Source: Betaproteobacteria bacterium | GTDB taxonomy: Bacteria > Pseudomonadota > Gammaproteobacteria > Burkholderiales > Usitatibacteraceae | Assembly: GCA_016711875.1 (NCBI GenBank) | Contig: JADJSD010000023.1 | Location: forward strand, 124,001-188,000 | Direction of reading: 5' to 3' | DNA length: 64,000 bases | Shown: piece after piece, positions 1-8,810 of the stretch | How the letters are laid out: the number at the start of each line of letters is the position of its first letter | Numbering within the stretch: position 1 is the first letter of the stretch | Made by a program: the position numbers and the translations under genes | The notes under the pieces: generated by a model | What the model was told of the DNA's origin: nothing | The model's input: the letters and a program-made list of their open reading frames with translations, nothing else | Databases searched by the model: none

Positions 1-1053
1 CCACGTGCGCTGGAGTTCCTCGCGCATGCGGTAGAGCGTCGCGAGGCGCGGGCTCGTGGCGAGCGCGCGCTCGACCGCTTCGCGCTCGGCCTCGGCCGAG
101 GGCGCGACGCCCTTGGTGATCGAACGGCGCAGGCGGCGGGCGGCGGCGCCGTCGGCGAATATCTGCTTCTCGCGCAGCTTCGCCACTTCCTCGTTCCAGG
201 CGAGCTTCATCGACTTGGCGTACTTGGCGAGGACCTCGTAGCGGTTGGTCGCCACGGCCTCGAGCGTCTGCGCGTCCACGACCGACTTGGTCGGGTCGAG
301 CCGGACGCGCGGGGGCAGCTTCTTGGCGCGGGCGAGGCCCAGCAGCGAAAGCGTGCGGATGTAGAACCACCCCAGGTCGAACTCGTACCACTGCACCGAG
401 AACTTGGCGGAGGTGGGGAAGGCGTGGTGATTGTTGTGCAGTTCCTCGCCGCCGATCCACGCGGCGATGGGAACGATGTTGGTGCTCGCGTCCACGGTCT
501 GGAACTTGCGGTAGCCCCAGAAGTGGCCGATGCCGTTGATGACGCCGGCCGCCCAGAACGGGATCCAGGCCATCTGGATGCCGAACATCAGCAGGCCCGG
601 CACGAGGCCGAAGAGGGCGATATCGACCGACGCCATCAACACGACGCCCAGCTTGTGCCAGGGGGTGTAGAGGTTGCGCTCGATCCAGTCGTCCGGCGTG
701 CCGTGCCCGTAGCGGGACATCGTCTCGGGGTTGTGCGACTCCTTCACGTAGAGCGTGACGCCCGTGAAGAGAACGCGGTTGATGCCGAGCACCTGCGGGC
801 TGTGCGGGTCGTCGACCGTCTCGCACTTGGCGTGGTGCTTGCGGTGGATCGCGGCCCATTCCTTGGTGACCATGCCCGTGGTGAGCCACATCCAGAGCCG
901 GAAGAAGTGGCTCACGATCGGGTGCAGGTCCAGCGCCCGGTGCGCCTGGCAGCGGTGCAGGTAGAGCGTGACCCCGGCGATGGTGATCTGCACCAGGACG
1001 AGGAGCGCGAGCAGGTCGCCCCACCAGGGGAGGTTCAGCAGGCCTTGGAACAT
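1..1053 (-). CDS. Acyl-CoA (delta-9 type) fatty acid desaturase, C-terminus cut by window edge
   Basis: Membrane di-iron desaturase that would introduce a double bond into a fatty acyl chain. All 351 visible codons are open and the stop lies outside the window. The three histidine clusters that bind the di-iron centre are intact: HRCQAH at residues 33-38, HRKHH at 70-74 and HNNHH at 206-210. Hydrophobic segments flank them (about residues 12-30). The ATG start at 1053 opens directly into the first membrane segment, as usual for this family. It is transcribed away from nothing else visible; the upstream 134 bases separate it from the MscS gene on the same strand. Family assignment is firm; the exact acyl substrate (CoA or lipid) is not shown by the sequence. 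Confidence 0.92.
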   Translation of the reverse strand, partial: MFQGLLNLPWWGDLLALLVLVQITIAGVTLYLHRCQAHRALDLHPIVSHFFRLWMWLTTGMVTKEWAAIHRKHHAKCETVDDPHSPQVLGINRVLFTGVTLYVKESHNPETMSRYGHGTPDDWIERNLYTPWHKLGVVLMASVDIALFGLVPGLLMFGIQMAWIPFWAAGVINGIGHFWGYRKFQTVDASTNIVPIAAWIGGEELHNNHHAFPTSAKFSVQWYEFDLGWFYIRTLSLLGLARAKKLPPRVRLDPTKSVVDAQTLEAVATNRYEVLAKYAKSMKLAWNEEVAKLREKQIFADGAAARRLRRSITKGVAPSAEAEREAVERALATSPRLATLYRMREELQRTW

Positions 1054-1167
1054 GTGTGGGGCGCCCTCGTGCGGTCCCGCTCCCGGTCGGAGGGGCCCGT
1101 CGTGGTTTGTTGTAGGAGCGCCGATTTTACCGCACTTGCCCCCGGCGCCGGTTGGCGGAAGTCAAAG

Positions 1168-1184
1168 CCCTTGAAAAACAAGGG
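1168..1184 (-). terminator. Possible terminator after the MscS gene
   Basis: A six-base-pair stem (CCCTTG / CAAGGG on the minus strand) with a TTTTT loop begins four bases after the MscS stop codon and is followed by CTTT. It would end the long purM-to-MscS transcript. The T tract is short, so this is a moderate call. Confidence 0.4.
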
Positions 1185-1187
1185 TTT

Positions 1188-2453
1188 TCAGGGCGCCACG
1201 GAACCCGTCACGACCGTGACATCCCGCTTCGGGAAGGGGATTTCGATGCCTTCGGCCCGGAAGGCTTCCAGGGCGCCGCGAAGCACCTCCCCGCGAAGGG
1301 TCGACTGGCCCTGGTCCGGGTCGGCGATCCAGAAGCCCAGTTCGACATCGATGCCGTTGTCGCCCAACGCCGAAATCCAGGCGGCCGGGGGCGGCTCGGC
1401 CAGCACCCGGGCCTGCGACTTGGCGCAATCGGTGAGGATCGCGTAGACGCGGTCGATGTCCGAGTCGTATCCCACGCTCACCTTCACCTTGATGAACATC
1501 TTCGGATCGGTGAAGGAGTGGTTGGTGACGCTCTGGGTGATGAGCGTCTCGTTGGGGAGGATGGATTCGGTCCCGTCGAGGCTGCGGATGACGGTGTAGC
1601 GCGATTCGATCGCCTTCACGACGCCGTGCCGGTTGTCGATGGTGACCAGGTCGCCGATGCGCACGGAGCGGTCCAGCAGGATGATGAAGCCGCTCACGTA
1701 GTTGCTCGCGATCTTCTGAAGGCCCAGGCCCACCCCCGCGCCGAGGGCGCCGCTGAAGACCGCCAGTGCCGTGAGGTCGATGCCGACGATCGGCAGCGCC
1801 ACGAGGATCGCGAGGAGGAAAGCGAGGGCGCGCACCACCTTGGCGATGACGACGCGCGTCGACAGCTCGATCGATTCCGCCGAGAGCAGGCGTCCCTCGA
1901 CGAGGCTCGCGAGCCAAAGCGTGATGGCGAGCGTCACGGCCACGGAAGTGAGTCCCTGCAGGACGAGCAGCAGGGAGATGCGCTGCTTGCCCGCCGTGAA
2001 CCCGACGGAATCGAGGGCTTCCCACACCTCCGGCAGCAGGCCCGTGAAGTGCAGCGCGAAGCCGACCCAGATGGCGATGGCGATCGTGCGCTCCGACCCC
2101 CGGCGGAAGGAGCCCTGCGGCAGCACGTGGCGCAGCACGTACACCGTGAAGCGGATGATCGCGAAAGCGGCGATGAGGCCGATGGCGACGTCGATGAAGT
2201 GCGTCGCGTACGACTTGCGCACGACGAGGCGCGCGGCCCACATGGCGGCCAGGGCGACGAGCGGGTTGGCGACGCGCTCGAAGCCGCCCTCGCCGAAGGC
2301 CCACACCCCGCGGTCGGCCACGCGCCGGCGAAGCGCGTTGCCCACGAACCAGCCCAGGGCGAGGCCGGTCGCGATCACGCCCGCCTGGACGAGCGTGGCG
2401 GTGCCGGAGAGCTGGGTGGCGACGGCTTCGAGGGTTTTTTCGAGGGGGCTCAT
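1188..2453 (-). CDS. MscS-family mechanosensitive ion channel
   Basis: Inner-membrane channel expected to open on membrane tension. The 421-residue product has about six hydrophobic segments (near 21-40, 63-78, 85-110, 122-140, 158-182 and 203-260). The last carries the MscS pore signature, with GALGAGVGLGLQKIASN at 235-251, followed by the beta domain (IGDLV, LDGTESILPNETLI). It is longer than E. coli MscS because of the extra N-terminal helices. The ATG at 2453 was chosen because it is the first one that places a hydrophobic N-terminus and leaves seven bases to the stop of the upstream nuclease gene, suggesting one transcript. A hairpin follows the stop. Confidence 0.92.
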   Translation of the reverse strand: MSPLEKTLEAVATQLSGTATLVQAGVIATGLALGWFVGNALRRRVADRGVWAFGEGGFERVANPLVALAAMWAARLVVRKSYATHFIDVAIGLIAAFAIIRFTVYVLRHVLPQGSFRRGSERTIAIAIWVGFALHFTGLLPEVWEALDSVGFTAGKQRISLLLVLQGLTSVAVTLAITLWLASLVEGRLLSAESIELSTRVVIAKVVRALAFLLAILVALPIVGIDLTALAVFSGALGAGVGLGLQKIASNYVSGFIILLDRSVRIGDLVTIDNRHGVVKAIESRYTVIRSLDGTESILPNETLITQSVTNHSFTDPKMFIKVKVSVGYDSDIDRVYAILTDCAKSQARVLAEPPPAAWISALGDNGIDVELGFWIADPDQGQSTLRGEVLRGALEAFRAEGIEIPFPKRDVTVVTGSVAP

Positions 2454-2460
2454 GCGGCGC

Positions 2461-3012
2461 TCATTGTAACCGCGAGGATGCGTCGCGATGGCGCTCGAAG
2501 TCGGCCAGGAACTTCGCGACCACCTCCCGGCTTTCGATGACGACGAGATTCTCGGCGTTGCGGTCCTGGGCGGCCTGCGTGAAGTTGAAACTGCCGGTGA
2601 GCACCGTCGCCCCGGAGGCGCCGGCATCGACGATGACCACCTTGTGGTGGAATGCCGCGAGCCCGTCGCGCAGCCAGATTCGCACGCCCGCCCGGTCCAG
2701 TTCGCGAAGGCGCGGCAGGCCGCCGGCCTGGTACTGCGAGGCGTCCGCGACGAGTTCGACGGCGACGCCACGCTTCGCGGCGCGGGCGAGAGCCGCGGCG
2801 ATGCGGCGATGGGTGAAGAGGTAGGCGGCGACGTGCAGGGAGCGCCGGGCCGCGTCGATGCGCGAGGTCACCACGCGGTCGACTTCGTCGCCGGGCGTGA
2901 AGTACGACTCCACGCGGGCGTTGGGGGCGGCGCGGCCTTCCGGGCGTGCCGCCGAGGGGGATGCGGCTTGCACCGTGAAGGCGAAAGCGAGGACGAGAAG
3001 CGCAGCCCTCAC
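2461..3012 (-). CDS. Secreted phospholipase D-like endonuclease, single HKD domain
   Basis: 183-residue PLD-superfamily protein of the Nuc type, which acts as a dimer of single HKD motifs. The HKD signature is complete: HHKVVIVD followed by GSFNFT. The GTG at 3012 is preferred over upstream ATG codons because it overlaps the rsmB stop as GTGA and directly begins a signal peptide (VRAALLVLAFAFTVQAASPS), which places the enzyme in the periplasm. Substrate could be nucleic acid or phospholipid; the short single-motif form favours a nuclease. It sits between rsmB and the MscS channel on one transcript; no functional link is evident. Confidence 0.82.
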   Translation of the reverse strand: MRAALLVLAFAFTVQAASPSAARPEGRAAPNARVESYFTPGDEVDRVVTSRIDAARRSLHVAAYLFTHRRIAAALARAAKRGVAVELVADASQYQAGGLPRLRELDRAGVRIWLRDGLAAFHHKVVIVDAGASGATVLTGSFNFTQAAQDRNAENLVVIESREVVAKFLADFERHRDASSRLQ

Positions 3013-4274
3013 GCGCCGCGCTGGAGGACGGCGGCGAAGAACCCGTCGGTGTCGTGCTTCACGGGCGAGAGCGCCAGGTAGCGGTCGCAACCCGGGATGA
3101 CGATGCCCTGCCGCCCGAGCACTTCACCCACGGGCAGGAGCGAGAAATCCGGGTGCGCGGCGAGGAACCTTTCCACGATGGTTTCGTTCTCCTCCGCGAG
3201 CAGGCTGCAGGTGCCGTACACGAGGCGCCCGCCGGCCTTGAGGAGCGAAGCGCCCGCCTCGAGGATGGCGAACTGCTTGGCGTTCAGTTCCGCGAGGCTC
3301 TGTTCGCTCTGGCGGCTTTTCAGGTCGGGGTTGCGGCGAAGCGTCCCCAGGCCCGTGCACGGCGCATCGACGAGCACGCGGTCGATCTTGCCGCGAAGGC
3401 GCTTCACTTTCGCGTCGTTCTCGCCCTCGATGCGCTGGGGGTGCACGTTGGACAGGCCCGAACGGCGAAGGCGCGGCGTGAGGTTGGCGAGGCGCTTGTC
3501 CGACACGTCGAAGGCGTAGAGCCGGCCCTGGGAATTCATCGCGGCGCCCAGTTGCAGCGTCTTGCCGCCGGCGCCCGCGCAGAAGTCGACGACCATGTCG
3601 GTGCGACGCGGCTCGACGAGCAGGCCCAGGAGCTGGCTGCCCTCGTCCTGCACCTCGACGGCGCCGGCGAGGAACATCGGGTGCCGGTTGAGGGCGATCT
3701 TCTCCTTCAGGCGAACGCCGAGGGGCGAGTAGCGCGTGGGCGCGGCCTCGATGCCGTCGGCTTCCAGGCGCGCGAGCACCGCGTCGCGAGGCGCCTGCAA
3801 CGTGTTCACCCTCAGGTCGAGGGGCGCGGGGCTCGCGAGGCTCCGCGCGAGGGCGAGGATCTCCGTGTCCGAGAAACGGGTGCGAAGGCGCTCCACGACC
3901 CAGTCGGGCAGGTCCGCGCGCACGGCGAAGGGCAACTGGTCGAGATCGCGTGCCTTCAGCGCGACGAGCCAGGTGTGCTCCTCGGCCTTGAGCACCGGTT
4001 CGAGCGGCCCCACGCCGTACCCCTGGAACCGGACCAGCGAGGCGAGGGCGAGCTCGCGCGGCGAAGCCGAAGGCGTCACGGCTTCCAGTACGCGGCGATG
4101 GCGCAGCACGGTGTAGACGGTGTCCGCCACGAGCGCGCGATCGCGCGCGCCGAGCTGGCGGTGGTCCCGGAAGTAGAACTTGAGCACGACGTCGGCGGGG
4201 GAGCGTGAGGGAAGGACGGCAACCAGGGCACCGCGGATGGCGTCGAGCTGGTTGCGGGAGAGTGAACCGATCAT
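3009..4274 (-). CDS. rsmB: RsmB-type 16S rRNA (cytosine-C5) methyltransferase
   Basis: SAM-dependent methyltransferase of the Nop2/RsmB family that modifies a cytosine of 16S rRNA. 421 residues, close to E. coli RsmB. It has an N-terminal NusB-like RNA-binding helical domain (about 1-140) and a C-terminal Rossmann domain with the SAM motif DFCAGAGGKTL, motif IV DAPCTGLGTLRRNPD (with a catalytic-region Cys) and the nucleophile motif GTCSL. The ATG at 4274 overlaps the upstream DUF3108 stop as ATGA; longer upstream starts would run deep into that gene and are not conserved-looking. RsmB versus RsmF is settled in favour of RsmB by the NusB-like domain. Confidence 0.85.
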   Translation of the reverse strand: MIGSLSRNQLDAIRGALVAVLPSRSPADVVLKFYFRDHRQLGARDRALVADTVYTVLRHRRVLEAVTPSASPRELALASLVRFQGYGVGPLEPVLKAEEHTWLVALKARDLDQLPFAVRADLPDWVVERLRTRFSDTEILALARSLASPAPLDLRVNTLQAPRDAVLARLEADGIEAAPTRYSPLGVRLKEKIALNRHPMFLAGAVEVQDEGSQLLGLLVEPRRTDMVVDFCAGAGGKTLQLGAAMNSQGRLYAFDVSDKRLANLTPRLRRSGLSNVHPQRIEGENDAKVKRLRGKIDRVLVDAPCTGLGTLRRNPDLKSRQSEQSLAELNAKQFAILEAGASLLKAGGRLVYGTCSLLAEENETIVERFLAAHPDFSLLPVGEVLGRQGIVIPGCDRYLALSPVKHDTDGFFAAVLQRGA

Positions 4275-5344
4275 TTCGAGGACCCCGTGACGGAGGTGGC
4301 CGTCTGTTCGACCATCAATCGGCCGCGGGCCACCGGGTAGCGCAGCTTGACGGGCAGGTAATGCTGGTCGACGCCGAGCCACACGTCGACGGCCTCTTCG
4401 GGCCGGGAACCTTCATGGCGCAGGTGCAGCGTCTTCGCCTTGCCGAAGGGCAGGTCGAGTTCCTCCGGCCCCACGACGTTCAGCCGGTATTCGTACAGGC
4501 GCCGTTGCGTGTAGACGCGAAGCGGCGTGCCGTCGCGGGCGGGCGGCAGGTGCGCCAGCTGGAAGATCATCGAAAGCCAATCGACGGTGGAATCGGCCAG
4601 CACGCCCTTGCGCTTCGCGAAGCCCCGGCGGAACTCGATCGTGCGGGCGTCCCAGTCGAACGCGAGGCCTTCCTCCGGGGTGTCACCTCGGCGTTCCGTG
4701 AACCGGTCGGGGCGAAGTCCCTCGGGGGTCACCGTGCCGCTCGATTCCTGCGTGATGCGGCCCTCGAGGAACAGCGTGAAGAAGCCGCTCGCCTCGGCCG
4801 TGCCGCTGATCTCGTAGCGGTCGCCGTCGCGCGTCCACGTGTACTCCGCCTGGCCTTCGACGAGCGAGGAGGTGAGCGCGTAGTTGATGGTGAGGCGGGA
4901 GGGGAGCGAATCGGCGCGGAAGACTGGATCCGTCGTCACCGGCACGGCCGGTTGCGCCAGCGCGACGACCTCGGGCTTCGGCGGCTCGGGGGCGGGCTCG
5001 ATGGGGGGCTGCGGCGCTTCGGCCATCGGCAGCTCCTCGGCGAGAGGCTCGGCGGGCGCAGGCTGCGCGTCGGCAAGCAGGGCGACGGTTTCCTCCGGGC
5101 GGACTTCGTTCTTCGGCTTCGCCCGGGGGCGCGGCTTCGGGGCGGCCGCCGGGACGGGCGCCGCGGTGACGGGGGCCGAAGGCATGGCAGCCTCCAGCGT
5201 CGCGGAATACGCGACGGACGCGAGCTCCGGCTCGCCATCGTCCCCGAGCTGCGCGCGGTAACCCACCACGAGCGCGCCATGCAGCAGCGCCGAGGCGGCG
5301 AGCGCGAAGGCGACGGGGCGGTGGGCGGCGGGCAGGGAGGGCAT
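4271..5344 (-). CDS. DUF3108 envelope protein with proline-rich linker (second of two)
   Basis: 357-residue envelope protein of unknown function. One N-terminal membrane segment (about residues 11-29) is followed by a Pro/Ala/Glu-rich linker (about 55-138, TonB-like in composition), then a DUF3108 domain (about 145-357) predicted to be a beta-rich periplasmic fold. The start ATG at 5344 lies two bases after the stop of the preceding DUF3108 gene once that gene's frameshift is corrected, so the two are translationally coupled. An apparent 589-residue fusion of the two is an artefact of an extra base near 5437. It overlaps rsmB at the 3' end. Confidence 0.8.
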   Translation of the reverse strand: MPSLPAAHRPVAFALAASALLHGALVVGYRAQLGDDGEPELASVAYSATLEAAMPSAPVTAAPVPAAAPKPRPRAKPKNEVRPEETVALLADAQPAPAEPLAEELPMAEAPQPPIEPAPEPPKPEVVALAQPAVPVTTDPVFRADSLPSRLTINYALTSSLVEGQAEYTWTRDGDRYEISGTAEASGFFTLFLEGRITQESSGTVTPEGLRPDRFTERRGDTPEEGLAFDWDARTIEFRRGFAKRKGVLADSTVDWLSMIFQLAHLPPARDGTPLRVYTQRRLYEYRLNVVGPEELDLPFGKAKTLHLRHEGSRPEEAVDVWLGVDQHYLPVKLRYPVARGRLMVEQTATSVTGSSK

Positions 5345-5346
5345 GG

Positions 5347-6040
5347 CTAGCGGGTGACGAGGCTCACGAGTTGCTGGTCGAGTTTCAGCCCCTTCGAGTC
5401 CACGAAGACGACGCGCACGGGGAGGTTGAATCGGTCCCTTCGCGAGCCAGAGTTGCGCCTGCGAATCGTCCGGCGCGTCCAGCACGCGCTCGAAGGGGAC
5501 GGTGGCGAAGTCGCCCGCCGGGGTGGTGAGGCGGGGCTCGTCCACCTTGCGGTAGGTGTAGTGCTCCACCTTGCGGCCGTTGGACATGGGAATGCGCACC
5601 TCGTTCGCTCGCGTCGAGACGTTCATGAACTGGTACATGACCGACAGGCGGTCCTGGGTGCCCGCGGGCAGGTGCTCGGTGTGTTCTTCGCCCCGGTACT
5701 CCGAGCGCAGGCGCGAAGCGGGCCAGTCGAAATCCGCGTGGATGTCCCGGCTCGCGTCGCGAGCGCGGCGCTGCTCGAAGCGCAGCGGCACGAGGCCGCC
5801 GGGGCCGACCCTTCCCTCGCTGCGGAGCGTGACCGTGTCGTCCAGGAAGAGCTTGAGGGGGCCTTCGGCGCGGGTGACGCTTTCGATGCGGTAGGTGTCG
5901 CCCTCGCGGACGAAGGTCTCCTTCACCCGGCCCACGACCATGCCGCCCGAGGTGATGCGGTACTCGGCCTCCACGTGGCCGGGCAGGGCGGCCGCCGGCA
6001 GGGCGAGGGCGACGGCGAGCGAGGCGAAGGCGAGTCTCAT
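5347..6040 (-). pseudogene. DUF3108 periplasmic protein (first of two), frame broken near its C-terminus
   Basis: Periplasmic protein of unknown function: signal peptide (residues 1-18, ending AAALPG) and one DUF3108 domain. The frame holds to the LWLAK motif, then one extra C in the CCC at 5436-5438 (plus strand) shifts it into the next gene. Removing one base restores the family-like ending DRFNLPVRVVFVDSKG... and a TAG at 5347-5349, giving about 230 residues and a two-base gap to the next start. Only the last 34 or so residues are affected, so a sequencing error or a very recent mutation is likely. The ATG overlaps the purN stop (ATGA). Confidence 0.75.
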
Positions 6041-6678
6041 GGCGAGTCCCGGGGGGAAAGGATCCAGTCCCCCTCAACGCCCGAACCCTCCACGCGGACG
6101 ACATCGTCGGAGATGAACCGGACCCGGCCCTCGGCGATCCAGCGCGCCGCCTGCGGGTAGAGGCGATGCTCCTGCGCGAGCACGCGGGCCGCCAGCGAGT
6201 CTTCCGTGTCGTCGGCCAGCACCGGGACGGCGGCCTGGGCGAGGATCGGGCCGTGGTCGAGCTCGGGCGTGACGAAGTGCACCGTCGCGCCGTGGAGCTT
6301 CACGCCGGCCTCGATCGCGCGCCGGTGCGTGTGCAATCCGGTGAAGCACGGCAGCAGCGACGGGTGGATGTTCACCAGGCGGCGCGGAAAGCGGCGGATG
6401 AAGCCCTCGGTGAGGATGCGCATGAAGCCGGCGAGGAAGATGTAGTCGGGGCGGAAGGAATCGATTTGCGCGGCGAGCGCCGCGTCGAACGATTCCCTCG
6501 ACGCAAAGGCCTTGTGGTCGAGCGCACGCGTCGCGAGGCCCTGTTGCGCGGCCCACGCGAGTCCCGCGGCGTCGGGCCGGTTCGACACGACGCCGGTGAA
6601 GTCGATGCCCGGCTTCGACTCGACGAGGGCGCGCATGTTGCTGCCGCGCCCGGAGATGAGGATGACGGCGGTGGTCAT
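6037..6678 (-). CDS. purN: Phosphoribosylglycinamide formyltransferase
   Basis: Third step of de novo purine synthesis: transfers formyl from 10-formyl-THF to GAR in the cytoplasm. 213 residues, normal length. Phosphate-binding GRGSNMRAL lies at the N-terminus (residues 10-18); the catalytic Asn/His are in NIHPSLLP and the catalytic Asp in the PELDHGPI segment. The usual LPAF reads LPCF here, a conservative change. It follows purM after 33 bases on the same strand, the common purMN arrangement, and its stop overlaps the DUF3108 start, so the envelope genes downstream probably share the purine transcript. Confidence 0.96.
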   Translation of the reverse strand: MTTAVILISGRGSNMRALVESKPGIDFTGVVSNRPDAAGLAWAAQQGLATRALDHKAFASRESFDAALAAQIDSFRPDYIFLAGFMRILTEGFIRRFPRRLVNIHPSLLPCFTGLHTHRRAIEAGVKLHGATVHFVTPELDHGPILAQAAVPVLADDTEDSLAARVLAQEHRLYPQAARWIAEGRVRFISDDVVRVEGSGVEGDWILSPRDSP

Positions 6679-6711
6679 TGGGTGGATGGCGCCGGAGACG
6701 CGCCGCCCGGG

Positions 6712-7752
6712 CTAGACGACGACGGTGGGCGCGTCGACGCTCGCGCGAGGCACGATCGAGCCGACTTGCGCGGCCTGCACGCCCTGCGAGGCGAGCATCG
6801 CGACGGCGGAGGCGGCGTCCGCGGCCGACACCACGAGCACCATGCCGATGCCGCAATTGAAGGTGCGGTGCATCTCGGCCTCGGGCACGCGGCCCTTGTC
6901 CTGGAGCCAGTCGAAGACGGCCGGGCGCACCCACCGCGACTTCTCGAGGCGCGCGGCGCAGGTCTCGGGCAGGACGCGAGGCACGTTCTCCACGAGGCCG
7001 CCGCCGGTGATGTGCGCGACGCCCCTCACGGCGATCTTCTCCATCACCGCCAGCACGGGCTTCACGTAGATGCGCGTGGGCTCGAGGAGCGCCTCGCCCA
7101 GGGTGCGGCCGTCGAAGGGCTCGTCGAGCGAGGCCTCCGACACGGCGAGGATCTTGCGCACGAGGGAATAGCCGTTCGAGTGCGGGCCGCTCGAGGCCAG
7201 GCCGATCACCGCGTCGCCCGGGGCGATGGACTTGCCGTCGATGATGCGGTCCTTCTCGACGAGGCCCACCGCGAAGCCCGCGAGATCGTATTCGTTGGGG
7301 TCGTACATGCCCGGCATCTCGGCCGTCTCGCCGCCGATGAGGGCGCAGCCCGCCTGCTCGCAGCCGAGCGCGACGCCCTTCACGACGTCCGCCGCGATGT
7401 CCACGTGCAGCTTGCCGCAGGCGAAGTAGTCGAGGAAGAACACCGGCTCGGCGCCGGTGACGAGGATGTCGTTCACGCTCATCGCCACCAGGTCGATGCC
7501 GATGGTGTCGTGCTTCTTCATCCGGAAGGCGAGCTTGAGCTTGGTGCCCACGCCGTCGGTGCCGGAGACCATGACCGGATTCGCGTACTTCTTCGAGACC
7601 TCGACCAGCGCGCCGAAGCCGCCGATGCCGCCGAGCACCTCGGGGCGCATCGTGCGCCTGGCGAAGGGCTTGATGCGCTCGACGAGTTCGTCGCCCGCGT
7701 CGATGTCGACGCCGGCATCGCGGTAGGTGAGGGAGGTCGGGGTGGTGGTCAC
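6712..7752 (-). CDS. purM: Phosphoribosylformylglycinamidine cyclo-ligase (AIR synthetase)
   Basis: Fifth step of de novo purine synthesis, closing the imidazole ring of FGAM with ATP to give AIR. 346 residues, the usual length, with the PurM opening SLTYRDAGVDIDAGDELV and the ATP-binding stretch GTDGVGTKLKLAF. The start is the GTG at 7752, giving MTTTPTSLTYRDAG; no earlier ATG fits. No strong Shine-Dalgarno is visible. It is the promoter-proximal gene of the seven-gene minus-strand run that ends with the MscS channel. Confidence 0.96.
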   Translation of the reverse strand: MTTTPTSLTYRDAGVDIDAGDELVERIKPFARRTMRPEVLGGIGGFGALVEVSKKYANPVMVSGTDGVGTKLKLAFRMKKHDTIGIDLVAMSVNDILVTGAEPVFFLDYFACGKLHVDIAADVVKGVALGCEQAGCALIGGETAEMPGMYDPNEYDLAGFAVGLVEKDRIIDGKSIAPGDAVIGLASSGPHSNGYSLVRKILAVSEASLDEPFDGRTLGEALLEPTRIYVKPVLAVMEKIAVRGVAHITGGGLVENVPRVLPETCAARLEKSRWVRPAVFDWLQDKGRVPEAEMHRTFNCGIGMVLVVSAADAASAVAMLASQGVQAAQVGSIVPRASVDAPTVVV

Positions 7753-7813
7753 GGGGGAAGTCCGCAGGAAATCTCAGGACGAAATTCTACCGCATCGCCC
7801 CCGGGGACGCCGG

Positions 7814-7839
7814 TGTAAGGACGCTCCGGCCGCCGCGAC
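7814..7839 (+). promoter_or_regulatory. Candidate ECF-sigma promoter upstream of the EF-hand gene
   Basis: TGTAAGG at 7814-7820 and CGAC at 7836-7839 are separated by 15 bases, resembling the TGTAAC...CG-type promoters used by several ECF sigma groups. The EF-hand start is about 50 bases downstream and an ECF sigma gene follows, which suggests autoregulation. The match is by eye and the spacing is one base shorter than commonly described. Confidence 0.25.
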
Positions 7840-7889
7840 AGACCGCCCGCAAGCACCCTTTCCAACCCCGTCACCCCAGGAGATTCGCC

Positions 7890-8156
7890 ATGATCCGCAT
7901 CGCCCGCACGCTCGCCATCGCCTCGATCGCCGCCTCTTCCGCCTTCTTCCTGCCCGCGGCCCACGCCGACGCCCTGAATCCCGACGCCTTCGTGAAGATG
8001 TGCGACACGGACAAGGACGGCATGGTGTCGAAGGCCGAGGTCATGAAGCACGTCGAGAAGATGTTCGACAAGATGGACACGAAGAAGATGGGCAAGCTCG
8101 ACAAGAAGCAGATCGAGGAATTCCTGAAGGCCTTCAACATGCTCGCGGCGGGCTGA
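7890..8156 (+). CDS. Small secreted EF-hand protein
   Basis: 88-residue exported calcium-binding protein candidate. Residues 1-26 form a signal peptide ending in AHADA. Two EF-hand loops follow: DTDKDGMVSKAE (about 39-50), with good Ca ligands, and MDTKKMGKLDKKQ, which is more degenerate. A clear ribosome site (AGGAG) precedes the ATG. It stands 54 bases before the ECF sigma gene and may belong to its regulon. Similar small EF-hand proteins accompany ECF sigma genes in other proteobacteria, but the role is unknown. Confidence 0.85.
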   Translation: MIRIARTLAIASIAASSAFFLPAAHADALNPDAFVKMCDTDKDGMVSKAEVMKHVEKMFDKMDTKKMGKLDKKQIEEFLKAFNMLAAG

Positions 8157-8210
8157 CGCCACGCCGGCAACCGGCCCGCTCCGGGCCGCCGGTGGTAAGC
8201 TTCAGGCGCC

Positions 8211-8810
8211 ATGCCGAGCGATGCCACCTGCGACCCGCGATCCGTCGAAGTCGAGACCCACCGGTCCTACCTCGTGCACTACGCGCTCGCCAAGCTGCGC
8301 GACCGCGACGAGGCCGAGGAAGTGGTGCAGGAAGCCCTCGTCGCCGCCCTCGAGTCGCTGCCGGAATTCCGGGGCGACTCGAGCCTTCGTACCTGGCTCA
8401 CTTCCATCCTGCGGTTCAAGATCGCGGACCACCAGCGCCGCGCGGTCCGGGACCGGCAGGTCTTCGAGACACCGCCGGACGAGGCGCCGGGCGACGAATC
8501 CTGGCTCGATGCCCAGTTCGACGACACCGGCCACTGGCGCGAATCGCCGAAGGCCTGGCTCGATCCGGCCACCGCCCTCGAGCAACGGGATTTCTGGGCG
8601 GTGTTCGAGCGCTGCCTGGGCCGGCTGCCCCCGCAGGGCGGGCGCGTCTTCTTCCAGCGCGAGGTGATCGGCGAGGAGACGAAAGCCATCTGCGCGGCCG
8701 AGGGAATCACCGAGAGCAACTGCTGGGTGCTGCTGCACCGGGCCCGCAATTCCCTGCGCGCCTGCCTCGAAGCGAACTGGTTCGGATCGGAGGGAACCCA
8801 TGGCCGATGA
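8211..8810 (+). CDS. ECF-type RNA polymerase sigma factor (TIGR02943-like)
   Basis: 199-residue alternative sigma factor. Region 2 is seen in LRDRDEAEEVVQEALVAALE and FRGDSSLRTWLTSILRFKI; region 4 in GITESNCWVLLHRARNSLRA, the helix-turn-helix that reads the -35 element. Between them lies a longer acidic linker (about 85-125) than in most ECF factors, a trait of the TIGR02943 family. Its 3' end overlaps the anti-sigma gene by 11 bases, the usual way to make both in fixed ratio. Genes controlled are unknown; the EF-hand gene just upstream is a candidate. Confidence 0.9.
   Translation: MPSDATCDPRSVEVETHRSYLVHYALAKLRDRDEAEEVVQEALVAALESLPEFRGDSSLRTWLTSILRFKIADHQRRAVRDRQVFETPPDEAPGDESWLDAQFDDTGHWRESPKAWLDPATALEQRDFWAVFERCLGRLPPQGGRVFFQREVIGEETKAICAAEGITESNCWVLLHRARNSLRACLEANWFGSEGTHGR

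Noticed and set aside
424..1446. Long plus-strand open frame over the desaturase and MscS genes
   Set aside because: It lies antisense to genes with clear family motifs; high GC gives long empty antisense frames, and its product is low-complexity Arg/Val/Asp/His-rich.
4271..6040. A 589-residue fused double-DUF3108 protein
   Set aside because: The junction contains 30 or so nonsense-like residues. Deleting one C at 5436-5438 restores a natural end for the first protein and a separate start for the second.
8157..8210. Terminator hairpin after the EF-hand gene
   Set aside because: A GC-rich stem (CGGCCC/GGGCCG) is present but no T tract follows, and it lies within what may be one transcript with the sigma gene.
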